A DNA stretch of 64,000 bases from Yamagishiella unicocca (GCA_003116995.1 BDSL01000015.1:186001-250000); one strand, 5' to 3'; shown: positions 33,142 to 46,200, counted from the stretch's first letter. Translations and numbers: made by a program. The notes: generated by a model from the sequence alone, not told the origin.

Positions 33142-35816
33142 ATGCTGCGGGCTCTCTCCGCTAGGTTGCACACAGTCGCGCTCAACGTCACCCGCAAGCT
33201 CTCAAAGCCAGCGCAAGGCGTCACTGGGCTAAGCTTGCTCGCGCGGCACTCCCGGTCGGCGCTCCTTGGGCGTCACACCAGGTGCGCCGAGCCGCTTCCT
33301 CGCGGGTCAGGCAAACAAACATATGTGTAATATCTCACCTTGGCCCTGCTTTGCATCGTCCCGGCTCCGCAATCGCGCGCATGGGCCCACGCTTGCACCC
33401 GCCGCGCTTGCTCCTCTCGTAAACCTGTGGACAGGAGACTCCTGGGCGGCTCGCTGGTGGGGGGCGCGGGGACGGGCGCGGTGATGCTAACGGACGGCTT
33501 CTCTGCCTTGGTCAGCAGCCTACACACTTTGACGCCATCACAGCTGTTTAACGTGCGAGAGATGGGGCTGCTTGGCTGGCTGCTGGTGGACCTGGGAATC
33601 AACTGGGCGGGATGGGCGGTGGCTGCTGCACTCAAGGTGCGTTGCGTGGCGGGAGGTTTCAAGGACGACCCGTGGATGCGGGAGGGTGGCGGGGGATGAG
33701 GGGAGGAGGGTGTTTGCGCTGTCAGTTGTTGACGGGTCGGAGGTGACGTTGGGTTAGCGTCAATGGACGCTAAGGGGGAGCTGCTGGGCCATGGGGTCCG
33801 TGGGTTATTGGCTCCTGTAATGGAGGGTATGGGGGAAGATAGAAGGATACAGCTGAGAAAGGGGTTTGGTGGCAAGCAAAAACACACAAGTTTACCCCTC
33901 CCCTTCCCTTCGCTAAACCCACCCTCCCTTCCCTTTCCCCGTCCCCTCACGCACCCAGACCGAGGTGTTTTACGACCTGCTGGGCAGTGTGTCCTTCCTC
34001 ACCCTCACGGCGGGGTCGCTGGCTACCGGGGGCGCCAGCGGAGCCAGGAAGGTGAGGCGGACAGTCCCCGTCACCCCCCTAGGGGGCGAGCACCGGCGAG
34101 CAACGCGTTGCGTTCGGGGCCCAAGGATGGCAGACGGAAGGCGTCGGATGCGTTGGCGTTGGGGCTGCTCGTATACCGGTAGGCGTTCCTCCGCGCACAC
34201 GATCACAAATCATCAATTCTCCCTAATCGTCTCTCTTCTCATATCACCTCTTTTCCCAAGCAATTTCTTTTCCCAAATCGTCTTTCTTTGGCTGTCTTTA
34301 TTATCACTGTTTGGTCGTGATATCGTTCCGTCTAGTCAAGCTAGACCCCCAGACGAGTCCGTGCACACCCGCGTCGTCCCCGCGTCCGCGCTCCTCAGTT
34401 CATAGTGAGCGGCATGGTGGGGCTGTGGGCGGTACGGCTGGGGTCGTACCTGGTTACACGCATCGCCAAGACCGGCTCGGACGCACGCTTCGACCAAGTC
34501 AAGGAGAAGCCCGGACAGTTCTTCATCTACTGGACGATGCAGGTGGGCCCTCGAAACCGAACACTGAGGCCGGCTGCCTGCAGCTTTTACACGTGCCTGG
34601 CATGTTACCGGTACGTAGCGACCAAATTGCGTTAATCGGACGCGTTGCGGAGGTTTACAGTCCCCGTATCGAGGGCTGCAACTGGGGGCGGTCCAGGCGA
34701 AGGAAGGAAGGAACGGGGAGGACGGTCCTCCCCGCTTCCATAATTCGGCGTTAGGCCCCCGGCTGGCTTCAAACCCCTCCCCGACCCGGTTGAAAATGTT
34801 TGTCAACAGCTAACCCCGCCGGCCTCATGACTGCACCTGCCCCGCGCGCCCCAGGCGGTGTGGGTGTTCGTGAGTGTGCTGCCGGTGCTTCTCATCAACG
34901 GAGGGCGGACTGCGGCGCCCCTGGCGGCCATAGACGCCATCGGTGAGAGAGCTGCAGGGGAGGGCTGCAGGGGAGGGGCAGAGGCGGGAGGGGTAGGTGC
35001 CCTGCTGTTGCTGCGAGTCCAGGACGTGGAACTGGATTGTGTTGAGCTTGTCGCTGTCCTTGCTTACTCCAGAGGGTCAGAACGTCTCTGCGACATGGGG
35101 AGAATGAGGGCGCCCTCACGCTGCTGCCAAGTGTCCAACCGCCCGTGCCTTCTTCCCTCGTTCCAAACCGCCAACCACTATAACCGCCAACCTCCTCCCA
35201 GGCATCATCGTGTACGCCACGGGTCTGTGTATCGAGGCCACCGCCGACTACCAAAAGTCGGTCTTCAAGTCCAAGCCCGAGAACAAGGGGCGCTTCATCG
35301 ACGAGGGGCTCTGGTCGTACAGCCGGCACCCTAACTACTTCGGCGAGATGATGATCTGGTAGGGCGGGGCACGCTCACAAACCAGATAAAAGCCAACTGC
35401 CGTACCAAGTAGTTAATGGAAGTTGGTTGCGACAGAGGGTCGGCCTGCCGCGCACTGCCGGGACGTAGCTGCGTAGCTACGTAGCTATGTGGCTGTGGCT
35501 GTGGTTGGCAATCACATACCAAGGTTGAGAATCCTCCTTTCCGCCCCCACCCCGCCCCCGTCCTCCTTTATCCCCCCCTCCCCCCAGGTGGGGCATCTTC
35601 CTGACTTGTGCCCCGGGCTTCTCCTCCCCCTGGCACTACGTGTCTGTGGTGAGCCCCGTGGCGGTGGTGCTGCTGCTGCGCTTCGTCAGCGGTGTGCCGC
35701 TGCTCGAGTCCATGGCCAAGCAGCGCTGGGGCGCCGACCCCGACTACCAGCAGTACAAGGCGCGCACCAACCTGCTCATACCGCTGCCGCCCTTCAAGGA
35801 CACACACACCAGCTAG
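33142..35816 (+). CDS. DUF1295 / steroid 5-alpha-reductase-like multi-pass membrane protein
   Basis: Seven exons: 33142-33281, 33435-33636, 33959-34051, 34399-34542, 34855-34942, 35202-35358, 35588-35816 (350 aa). The first 45 residues are rich in Arg, Leu and Ser (MLRALSARLHTVALNVTRKL) and look like an organelle-targeting peptide. Hydrophobic helices follow (GWLLVDLGINWAGWAVAAAL, VWVFVSVLPVLLI, VSPVAVVLLLRFV). The C-terminal signature is [32 protein letters not shown], where HPNYFGE is the motif shared by the SRD5A, ERG4 and ICMT group. The protein ends LIPLPPF followed by a short tail. DUF1295 proteins are poorly characterised. A lipid or sterol reductase role is inferred from the fold only. 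The downstream TGTAA at 36531 fits its 3' end. Confidence 0.9.
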
Positions 35817-37468
35817 CCGACCTTCCAAGGACACGCGCAGCAGCTAGTCGCCGCTGACTACCGCATTAGGTTTCCCTGGAGTAATCGCAGTCGGCTAGCG
35901 CACCAGCTGTTTGCGTAACGCTAGCTCGTTTTCCATTCCACGGCCGGTGCGGTCTGCGGCGGACGACTCGCCCCTCGCGTTCCAGGTTTTGGCATTGTCC
36001 GGCTGGATTGTCGCTGCTGAACATCTTGTTATTCATACGGCTTATAACCGAACGGCCATGTGTTTGCGCGCGGTGGCGTGCGGCCGGCCCAGGGCGGCCC
36101 AGGGCAGCGGGTAGCCGGCGGGCCGCACCACCCTCGGCCCCCACCCCATGATGGCGCGGGCGCTGCTGCTGGAGGGCGAGGGGCGTTGCTGCTAGAGGAC
36201 TTGTGACTTCACTTCCCTGCAGGATTTGGGACCTTGAGCTCAGCCGTCCAGGGATGAGCGGTTGGCAGTTAATCTGGATGTATCATGGCGGCGCTCCACT
36301 GGTTCCTCAGTTGCGGGTCTGCTAGATGTGTTGGTGGTCGGTTCCTGATAGGGGAGCCTATAGCGCAGATTCCCCCTGGGTTGCTGGCTGCTGCCGGTTT
36401 TGCCTCTGGGCAGTTGGTTGGCGTCGTGGTGGTTTGCCGCAGTTACGATGCGGTTAGGTTTCTGTCCCTTTCGTCTCCTTCAGCGTCCGGCGATGTGCCC
36501 CATGGTTCTGTCTTTGTGTCTGGAACCCACTGTAACAATAAACACTACATCCAGCAACAGCGCCTGCGCTGTGTCCTGCAGCTGCCGATAAAACTTACAT
36601 CTCACAGCGAGCCAGCGCTCGTGCTCGGCAGCAGGTTGCAGCGGCCCCACGAAGAACCATATGGTGGGATCTGGAGGCATGCGCATCGTATGATGCTCTG
36701 GTCGGTCCTTTTGGAGTACCCGCACATCCTAATGTACACAGTCGTGCAGTTCTCTGCACACGCACACGTACGCAAGCACCGAGTTACTTTGCCGAATTCC
36801 ATGCAAACCGCCCGGGAAGGCTGAAAATTCCGCCTCAACCGCTGCCCCAACCGCCGCAATGCGACTAAACCGCCGCCCCAACCGCCGGAGACTGCCCACT
36901 GGACGAGTAACATCTGATGTTCGCCACATCCTGACCCCCCACTCCAACCTGCGAGGACAACGACATCGCAAATCCTCGCGCGTCCTCCCAGTCAACAACT
37001 AAGAAGTAAGCGCCCGGACAAACCTATGCACTGCTACCCCACAAATTTGCTGTGGCCGCACTTGGGATGCCGTCTCCCAGACGGCGCCGAGCTCTCTCAG
37101 GCTCTCTCGAAAGGGAAGAGCGACGCGGTCTACCTACATGCTTCTAATTCAGAAGGCCAAGCCGGGGCAACATCCCCAACATGAAATTTGCTGTAAAAAC
37201 TGTCAGGTGAAGCACCCAAGCAGCTCCCGAGCCGCAGCCGAGCCGCAGCCTCCTCAGGAGCACATGGTTAACTGTATCTTGCGGTGCCCAAGCCGCAGCA
37301 GCCCCGTCAAGAACATCTGGTTATCTTGCATGAGAGGTGCAGCATGCTGCGGCGGCACACGAAGGGAGCCAGTTGGCTCGCATCGGAAAGGTTGTCCTGC
37401 CGGAAGAAGTCGTACACTGCAGTACAGGACGTGCACGGCAGGCAGCGGCCGGGGGCACAGTGCGTTAC
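35817..37468. other. 3' UTR of the DUF1295 gene and intergenic DNA
   Basis: The TGTAA at 36531 suggests that the transcript extends at least that far. Open frames at 36285-36824 (+) and 36480-36725 (-) lie over this UTR and have no recognisable domain. Beyond it I see no gene. Confidence 0.45.
36531..36535 (+). terminator. TGTAA polyadenylation signal, DUF1295 gene
   Basis: TGTAA 715 nt after the stop codon at 35816, in an A-rich context (tgtaacaataaac). Confidence 0.5.
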
Positions 37469-37510
37469 GGGTTTTCGGGTTTTAGTGTTTTAGAGTTTTA
37501 GGGTTTTGAG
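37469..37510. repeat. degenerate telomere-like repeat (TTTTAGGG type)
   Basis: About 42 bp made of GGGTTTT-C, GGGTTTTAG, TGTTTTAG, AGTTTTA and GGGTTTTGAG. This resembles TTTTAGGG, the Chlamydomonas telomere unit, with substitutions. It is just beyond the proposed BTB-BACK stop codon. Confidence 0.7.
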
Positions 37511-37545
37511 GCAAATGGCACTGACTCTCCCTTATGCCGGCCCCC

Positions 37546-40500
37546 TCATCTTCCTTCGACGCCCGACCCGGCCCCGACGCACGCCGTACCTCCGTACGGA
37601 ACCTCGTCATCCACATATCCCGGCACCTCCGCCCGCTGCGCCGGCAGCTGCTCGCCCAGTGCGTTGTACCTTGCCGCCAGCAGCTCCAAGTTCATGGAGG
37701 TGAGGGGCGCGAACTCGTCGCCGCCCAGGACCTGCGGCAGGTGGGCAGGAGGGCGGGGTCGGTTGTGCCCGCAGCCCTACCACGGTATTTCCGCCCACTG
37801 GGACGTGATACGATGTAGCTCCGCCCTGCCGCCGCCCCTGGCGCTCGCAAACATTTGTACGGGCCGCTCGGGAAAGGTAAATGAAATAAAGTTCTAACCT
37901 CGTCGGTGATTTAGTGAGCGCATTTCATCGGTGTAAATAGCGGGAGCGCAGGCGCCTCGGAGGGACGAAAGCGACACCCCCGCCGCAGGGTGATCTGGCT
38001 GGGGCCGCCGCCGTACACCAAAGCGCCGCCACACGGCAACCATCGCGCTCCGAAACCGCTCACCGCCCGGCACGTGACACCGAGGAAGTCGTGGTACACC
38101 GCCACCTCGGAGGAGGAAGAGCAGTCCCGCCCGCCGCCGTTGCCACCCCCCCGGCCGCCGCCGCCAGCGTCCCCAGCGTGCCCCTCAGCGTCTCCGCCGG
38201 CGCCGCCGGCATTGGGCCCCCCGCCTCCGCCGCCTCCGCCCACAGCGGCCGCGGCGGCGGCGCCGCCGCCGCCAGCGCCGGCGGTGCTGACGTCAGCCAT
38301 GTCTCCCAGCCGCCTCCGCTTGGGTTCCACTTTCTTCTGCGAGGATGATCACCACCCAACACCGTTGACGCACCGTAAGGCAGTTAGTCCGCATCACAGC
38401 CAGCCAGCGAGCTGGATCCGCGCGCTGCCGGCACATTCACCTCACCAACCAACAACCGCATGACAACCGACTCCACGCCTTCCCACACCCGCGCCCGCGC
38501 TGCATGCCGCGCTGTCCCGCCCCGCCCCCTCCGCTGCCTCGCCCACCTCCCCCCTCCTAGCCCGTGCCAACCCGCGGGTTTTCCTCTCATACCTCCCCCT
38601 GTCCTCCAATACCTATACCCATTCACCGCTTGGTCCCTAACCGGCCGCCCGCCCACCCGCCCACCTGCACAAAGAAGCACATGCGCCAATAGAAGCCGGC
38701 GTAGTAGTAGGCGGGCTCGCTGAAGAGTCGGGTGGACTCCACAGTGGGGCAGCTGCCCTCGTCGCCCGCCCCCGCCCCCGCTCCGGAACCGCGGGGCCCC
38801 GCATGGCACTCCTCCGCCCGGCACTCCGCGATCAGCGCCTGCACGTCGGCACGGTGTATGGTCCTGCAGGCGCGGGTGCGGGGGGCGGAGGAGGGGGATT
38901 GTGAGGAGAGCCCGTGTACGAGGAAAGGCCGTGTACGAGGAAAGGCCGTGTACGAGGAAAGGCCGTGTACGAGGAAAGGCCGTGTACGAGGAAAGGCCGT
39001 GTACGAGGAAAGCCCGTGTACGAGGAAAGCCCGAGGGCGGAGGGGGAGGGGACATGAGTGGTGCGTGGCCATACGAGGGAGCGGAGGGAAGGTCCCAGCA
39101 CAGTTTGAGCAGGAGGGTGCCATAAGGCCCGGATGCCCTGGGCGCCACGTCACCCTCCGCTAGACCCTACATTCAAAACCCTAGAACACTCAACCTATCA
39201 AGCACTCGACGCCAGGCCCCAGCCCTCTCCATCCGGTTCCCTTTTGCAGCCCTCTCCAACCACCCTCCATTCAGGCCTCCCACGCCCCCCGCCGCCGCGC
39301 CACGCCGCTTCCCCCCACGCACCATTCCAGCTCCAGCGCCGTCCGTTCGGGCATCGCTCGCGGCACTGCCACCGGGCCCGTCATACGCTGCAGCAGCTCC
39401 AGCGCGCCGTTGCCGTACATGCCCGCCATCGGCCTGCCGCCGCCGCCGCCGTCGCCGCGCTGGCCGCCGCCGCCGTGCGGCCCCACTTCCGCCTTCACCA
39501 GCTGCAGCACCCTAGCCAGCAGCTGCGGCGTGAGGCGCCTCCGAACCCAGCCGATGTGCGGCAGCAACGACATGTAGGCGGAGGAGAGGTGCGGCAGCCG
39601 TACCAGCTCAAACAGCTCGTCCAACTGGGCCTCGCTTAGGCTCCGAAACCCACTCGACGCGGCTGCCAGGGCCGAGGAATCCGCCGACGGGCCCGGCCCA
39701 GCATCACCGCTGATTTCTCTCCTGCCGCCGCCGGCGGCGGCGGCGCCGCCGCCGGCTGGTGTTGATGTGGTGCCTCCGCTGCCGCTGCCGCCGGCGCCGC
39801 CGTCTTGCGGCGCTGCGGCGGCGGCGGCAGCGGCGGCGGCCGCTGCCGCCCGTGGCTCCCCTGCTCCCTCCTCCGCGCCCCCGTTGTGCGCGATCCAGTC
39901 GGTGAGTGCTACCACGGCGGTGTTCTCGCTGTCGGTGACGGGGGAAGGTGGGCGGTGAGGTGTGCAGGTGTTGGTGACAAACTGGTCCACTCAAAGAACG
40001 TCCCCGGCTCCCGACGTCACCATACGTCGCCCCGCACCCCTCCCTTCCCTCATCAACCGCACCCACGTGTACACCGCCCCTCACCCACTTGTACACCGCC
40101 CCTCACCCACGTGTACACCGCCCCTCACCCACGTGTACACCGCCCCTCACCCACTTGTACACCGCCCCTCACCCACGTGTACACCGCCCCTCACCCACGT
40201 GTACACCGCCCCTCACCCACGTGTACACCGCCCCTCACCCACTTGTACACCGCCGTTTCGGAGCGCCCCAGCAGGAACTTGACGGCGGGAAACGGCAGCC
40301 GCAGGAACTCCTGCCGCCGGCCGGGCTCGAACCAGGCACCTTCCAGGTCCCCGAACAGCTGCGCCAGCTTCTCCTCCGCGCGCCTCCGCGCCACCGCCAG
40401 CGCGCCCCCCTCCAGCAGGAAGGGCGGGAGGTCCAGGATGGCCGCCACGTGCTCCAGGGAAAGCCGCTCCAGGGGCACGTCGGCCAGGGCCGAGTTGCAG

Positions 40501-41901
40501 GTGGCAAGAAACCTGCGGTTCCGGAGCGGCGCGGACAGTGTTGGAAGGGAGGGAGGCGCCACGCGTGACCTCCTATCTACGTTCCAACTAACCCAACCAC
40601 CTCTTGACGGCCCCTGACCGGCGCTCAGAGGTCGTGTGGGCTACCCACGAGTCAGTCCCTAGATGCCCATCCCTGCGGCGCAGAGCCTCGCCCCTTTTTT
40701 GTCGCACCTCTTGACTGAGAACTGGTCGGCTAGTTTGACCATGCGCAGCAGCTGGGAGGGGTCCACATCGTCGGCCGGCAGTTCGCCCGTGTACATGTAC
40801 CTGAGAGGGGGGGGTTGCAGAGGGGGAGCGGCAGGGTGGGGGGGCGCTGGGCGGGTGAGGGGGGTCAGGGGGGTCTGGGGCAGCTAGGTACAGGCCAATG
40901 ATGTTTGGCTCGCTTGGCTGCTGGTTGTTGGTTGTTGGTTGTTGGTTGCTGATCAATCAGCGATCTAAAGAGGAAGAAATGTTCAAAGGGAGACGTTGGA
41001 GTGCAGGGGGGGGATGTGGGTTTCGTCGCCACCCGTCGCAGGGTCCGAAAAAACGTTATGGTTCCTTTTTCAGAGCTTCCCCCTCATCCCGGGATCGGGT
41101 TGGCTAGATTCCGCGTCTCAATTTCCCCGGACCTGCGCCCAGGACCCGGGTCTTGGGGGTACGGCTCCTCGCGCGGGATACATCCCTAGCAGCTACCGTG
41201 GGGCCGGCCCCGCAGTCGCCACGACAGCTGTTGCTGGTATGTAGCTGATCGCTGGTTCGCGCTGATGGGGCCGCCTACCTTAGCATCAGCTTGGCCGCTT
41301 CCATTTCGTCCGGTTCGACTTCGACTGCTACGACCTTGCTGCCGCCCTCCGGGTGCCATGACTCGAAGTAGCGCTTGAAGTATTCGCTGGTGGAGATTAG
41401 CACAGCGGCGTGCGCAGGGTAAGTTACTGCGCCTTCTGGAAGGTTTGTAGTATCTGCTTTTGTGGAGGCGGCAGATTGCGCAGGGGGCGTGGCTGTTTCC
41501 ACATCTTCCGGCGAAGATGCCGCTGCGACCGCGGGCTTGTCGCCGCTCGCGAGGGCGCTACGCACGCCGCGTGACGCCTTGACGGTGCCGCTGGAGGGAG
41601 AATTGATGCGCTCCGAAGTTCGGCTGCGCAGTGAACGTTGCGCCGCTGCGCCGCTGGGTGATGTCGGCGAGGGCGCTTGCGCCTTTGCTTGTTGGCGTGT
41701 CGGCACCGCAGGTGCCCCTTTTAACATGCTCCGGGTCATACGACGTCCAACGTCTGCTTCGGCAGGCGTCGAAGACGACGGACCTGCCCCTTCGTCGGCA
41801 TCTCGCGGCGTCTCTTTCCAGCTGCAACGGGGTTTAATAACCAGCGTAACGTCAGACCAGCGCTCGTTCAGCCAGAGAGTTGAGAAATCGAGGCGTTCCA
41901 T
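37546..41901 (-). CDS. BTB/POZ-BACK domain protein (Cullin-3 adaptor type)
   Basis: Eight exons: 41279-41901, 40708-40800, 40243-40512, 39323-39928, 39075-39137, 38665-38863, 38064-38336, 37546-37731 (770 aa). The BTB domain reads LNERWSDVTLVIKP, then PAHAAVLISTSEYFKRYF, then KLMLRYMYTGELPADDV and LLRMVKLADQFSVKRF. It is split after residue 24 by about 135 Ser/Ala/Pro-rich residues. A BACK-like helical domain follows (ERLSLEHVAAILDLPPFLL, FPAVKFLLGRSETAV, ALTDWIAHN, LDELFELVRLPHL). BTB-BACK proteins usually recruit substrates to CUL3 E3 ligases. No kelch or MATH repeats are seen. The 3' end is uncertain: if the donor after 38064 is not used, the frame ends at 37911 (759 aa). The start is the ATG at 41901 (MERLDF). 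Three introns or exon edges bear tandem repeats. Confidence 0.85.
38911..39029. repeat. 17-bp tandem repeat, seven copies, BTB-BACK intron 5
   Basis: Seven copies of ccgtgtacgaggaaagg, the last two ending in c, lie between exons 5 and 6 (exonic ends 39075 and 38863). Confidence 0.92.
40061..40254. repeat. 22-bp tandem repeat spanning a BTB-BACK splice donor
   Basis: Almost nine copies of a unit reading acccac(g/t)tgtacaccgcc plus cctc. The copy nearest the exon (40237-40254) is partly coding and contains the exon 3 donor (AA|GTGGGTGAGG on the minus strand). Every other copy repeats that GTGGGTGAGG sequence. Confidence 0.92.
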
Positions 41902-43289
41902 AGCTGCGGTCGACTGCAAGTTACAATCTCTGTTTTACAAGGCCTCCACAAGTTGTGCAACATTGAGCTATCGGGCAACAGTACATATTTACGCAAAGTT
42001 AATGAAAAATGACAACCGGCTGTCTTCGAACGACGCAACAGAGCTGTAACACTTTAATGCCATGGCCAACCAACGGGCATGTTCGATGTGGGTCAGTTGT
42101 GGTAGAAGCGAAGCATCGCCACGAAGTAAATCAAGAGCAAAGCGCCAAAAAAGCCGCTCGCATGTAAGCACGCATTCTTCACCATAACTCTCGTGTCGGA
42201 TGCAGCACCGCCATAGGGCTCTCTACTTTGCGACGCGATTGCACGAAGGCTATACTAATACCTTATTTCCTTCGCACACTTCCTTTGGCTTCCACGGGCT
42301 CAACCAGTCGGTACTGGGTCTGCGCTTTGCTGTCGCGAGGCTGCAACCCGTGCAAATGGCCCACGGGTCGCAAACGTTCGCAAATGCGCGCCCGCCAAAC
42401 GCCAATAAAAGACGGCACTTACGGCAACACCTTTTCAATCTCTCCGACATCAAGCGCATTCCATGCCGAACGACATCTTACCCCTGCCCCGAAGCATCAT
42501 GCCAAAATTCACAACTCTCCCGTCGTAACCGAAACGCTGCAGCAGCGTTCGGTTACATAACCCGGCGCATGCTTCCCCAACCCCCCCGCCGGCGCCCACC
42601 GTATACCCAACCATGAAGATCGTACGATTATTATGTGATCCAGGGATCCAAGCCCATCAACACAGGCGCAGACGCACAAAACTTCTCGCTTGCCAGGCCG
42701 GGCCGTTTTTAAGCGCGGCCCTTTGCCGATAGTCAGTGGGCATGCATCGACACAGCACAACAAGATGACGATCCAAATCGCCCGCAAGACTGGTTCCGTG
42801 TAATCTCCGCACTCCTCCTCCGAGTATGGTGCCCGGACGCCCTATGGCCGCAATGTGCTCATCATCACAAAGCCGATGGCCCCGTACAAGGGCCCTATCA
42901 ACGCCCCCCATTGCAACATGCTATCACAAAATCATATCTTCAACAGACGGGCTGGCAATAGAGCTTCTCCAAACCCTTCAGCCCTCATGAGCTACCAGCA
43001 AGATGCAAGGACATGGGTTCCGGAGCCCAGTCACCCAATCCGAAAAAACATATAGTTTCCCATCTTTGCAACCATCTATTGCCAATCTAGGCACCTCCAC
43101 CCAGCCACTGAGGCCACCCCAAAGGAGACCCCACCTGCCGCCGCCGTCCCCCTCCCAGCCACCGCCCCTCCGTCGTCGCACCCCGCCTCCTGCTCCCGCC
43201 CTCTTCTCCCAAAACACAGCATTCTGGACCGCGATCTAACGAGCACTTTGGACAACAACGGCCCTCCCGGGCGCACCCGCCCCAGCCTC
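41902..43289. other. intergenic: BTB-BACK promoter and 3' UTR of the next gene
   Basis: Near-balanced GC in 41930-42600. No gene supported. Confidence 0.45.
42553..42557 (-). terminator. TGTAA polyadenylation signal (minus strand), gene at 43290-46864
   Basis: TTACA on the plus strand, i.e. TGTAA on the minus strand, about 730 nt after the stop codon at 43290. Confidence 0.35.
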
Positions 43290-46200
43290 TCACTTGGCGG
43301 CCCCCTCCCCCTCTGCTTCCCCCTCCCCCCGGGTGCCCGACCACCAGGCAGCCCACTCCTTGAAACTCAGGTAGCTCCGCCGACCTGCATGCAGCGCCAG
43401 CAGCAGGCGGCGCTCGTCCTCGCCGAGGGGGGCAACGTCGGCGTCCTGTTCGCGAAGGCGGGGCGGGGGGTGCAGGCGGCGGGGCAGGGGGGAGGGGGTA
43501 AACAAGGGTTACAGCGCGAGTTGTTCATTAGCAGGTGGCGCAGAAGGAATACACCAAAATGCGATGGTGGGGGAAAGCCACTCGGCCTGCCTCCCACGCT
43601 GTGGCAGCCTCACACATGACCGGAGCATCGCCCACACGCCGGTCCCTGCGCCCCCCCTTTTTGTTTTGCACCCCCCCTCCCCCATGTCGAGTAACCGGTT
43701 CTTTTCTGTACCCCCTTCCCCGGCCGCCGCCCCTCACTCACCCGCAGCAGCACGCGCAGCTCGTAGTCGCCAATCTTGCATCCGCGAGCCGCGTCGCCGT
43801 ACCTGCGAGTGGGGAGACCCGCGGGTCACAATCGGAGCGTGACGGGCTACCGGGGTGACTAATATGCCAGGATGCGGCTTCGATGGGAGACGTAGCAAGA
43901 TGCGTGTACGACGGATGCGCCATCACCTTCCCGCCCCATCCAGCCACGCGCACAGCCGCCAAGACCTCACCAACCGCCAACCGCCAACCGCTCCACTCGC
44001 CCACCTGGCGTACATAGCAGCGGCCGCCGTCACCTCCTCCGCAGCCATGCCCAGCTCCGCAGCCGCGTCGAAGCCCCCGCTGACGGCTGCCAGCTCGCGC
44101 ATCACCATGAACGAGTCCAGGCTGCTCAGCGGAGCGGATGCGGATGCGGGTGCGGGGGCGCAAGAGGCTGCCGCCGCCAGGCTCGGGGAGGAAGAAGCAG
44201 AGGTGGAGAACGCCGCGGCCTGGCGCTTCACGTGCCGCATGGCCTCCCCCGAGGCCGCCAGGACGCGCTGGCGGGCGGAGTGCCGCTGGGCTGCTGCGGT
44301 GGTGGAGGCAGCCCCGGGGCCCAAGCTGGTTCCGGAGCCGGTTTGGGCGCCATCCACCACGCGGACGAGGGCACCGTGGCCGTTGGCCAGGTCCTGCGCG
44401 GGGGCGTTACAGAAAAGAACCGGTAACTCGACTTGGGAAGTGTAGCGGGTGCATAGCCTTCGGACATCTGGGCGCGCGCGCATGCTACTGGACTAGGGTG
44501 GCCGGCCGCAAACATGGATGCAACGACGGTGGGGGCGGGGGGAGGTGGCGAAGGAGGGAAGGGCGGGGTGGAGGGGCGGGGGGCAACAGGTCAAAACACA
44601 CACACAGCGCTGCAAGCATCAGGCGGCAGGGTGGGGGTTAGGATTGGGAGATCTGCCAGGAGTCGCGTCCTCCCCCTCCAGGCCCGGGCTGCACGAGTAA
44701 GCGCTCCACGCTAGACTCCGCCCTGATCCCCCGGGGGCACCCACCCTCATGGCGAGCAGCACCAGCTCCGCGTGGGAGCTGAAGTCCAGGGCGGCCCGCC
44801 CGATGCGGACCACACGACCTTTGTTGGCGTCGGGGAAGGCGCGGGGATGGGCGGCAGGGGACGGTGGGGGACAGGGTTCGTGTCGCTCAGTCACAAGGTA
44901 CGCCACACGCTACGGGCATCATCTTCCCGCCCCGCCCCGCCCCGCCCCGCCGCCCCCCCCGCCCACCTCACCCGCGCGCCTGAGGCTGCCTGACGCAAAG
45001 TACACGAGCAGCAGCAGGTTGGCGGCCACCAGCGCCCCCCGCACAGCCGGGGGGAGCACCGCCTCGTCGGTGGCGGGAAGCAGGCCCAGGCTCCAGTACG
45101 ACAGGCAGGCCAGCGTCATTGGGGTGATCGCCTGGCGGGAGAGAGAGGCGAGGTCCAGGGAGGTGACGCGGTTTTCAGTTGCATCGAGGTACGGCACATG
45201 CGAAGCACGAAACACACAAAACACACCAAATACAAGGAACCCGTACGCGACACGGCACAGGAGTTTATTTTGGGGGGAAGCGAGACACGTTGCCGTACCC
45301 CTTGTAGTCGTCAGATTCCCACGCTTGTCAGATCTGTCGGCTCCTCCGACCCACCCAACCCCCCAGCTTTTGCTTCGTTGGCAATCCCCCGTGCTCTCGT
45401 ATGTTCCACGCAGAGCAGGTTCTTCGCTACCTCCCTCCACCCGTGTTACACCTGGTGTCCGCGATAGGTGAAGACTGCTGTGGGGCATTCAGTGACGCAC
45501 CCACCGGCGCAAGTTGCTTCCTGGCCACCTCCCAGAGGGCCGACATCCGGAAGTGGCCCCTCAGCTTCCGAACATCCACCTGGTCGACGCCTGGAGCAGC
45601 GGCAGGGGACGGAGGAGCCGGGCGCGGGCGTGCGGGGTATGAGGGGAAACCCGTGGGCGCAGGCGCCTGTGAAGCCGTTTTTACGTCGTTTGTAGGTGAG
45701 TAGAGGTGAGGGGAGCCCATGCTTGCATGGTTCTATCGACCAGGCGAGGGGAACACCAAACACGCCAACGACCCCAATGCCCGGTTTCGGAGCACCCCGC
45801 GAGTGCCTCGCGGGCAGCCAATCCCACTCCCTCCTTCGCGTGTTGGCCGCCAACGCATGCGACTTCGTGCCAAGCATAATCCGCAACCATACTGACGCCG
45901 TACGGCTACAACAATGGCAGCGCCTGTCACCTGAGTGGTTCCCTACCGGGCCTACTTGCCGTGCAGGTCGCTCCGAAACCCGACCCAACCGGGCCATCAC
46001 CGTCACCCACCGCCCCCGTTGCTCCACTGCGCGATGACGGCGGCAGCGTCCTCCGCTGTCGTACCACTGCGGACGAGCTCCACCATGTACTGGAAGATCC
46101 GGAGGTCCAAGCTGTGCGGGCGATTGGGGAGGCAGGGGGGTTGAGAGGAAACCTCGTACGTCGGCAGTTAGGCGGGGGGGGGGGGGGGAAAGAGTGGGAG

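Noticed and set aside
36285..36824. 179-codon plus-strand open frame and an 81-codon minus-strand frame
   Set aside because: They lie in the probable 3' UTR of the DUF1295 gene (TGTAA at 36531), with no recognisable domain or splice context.
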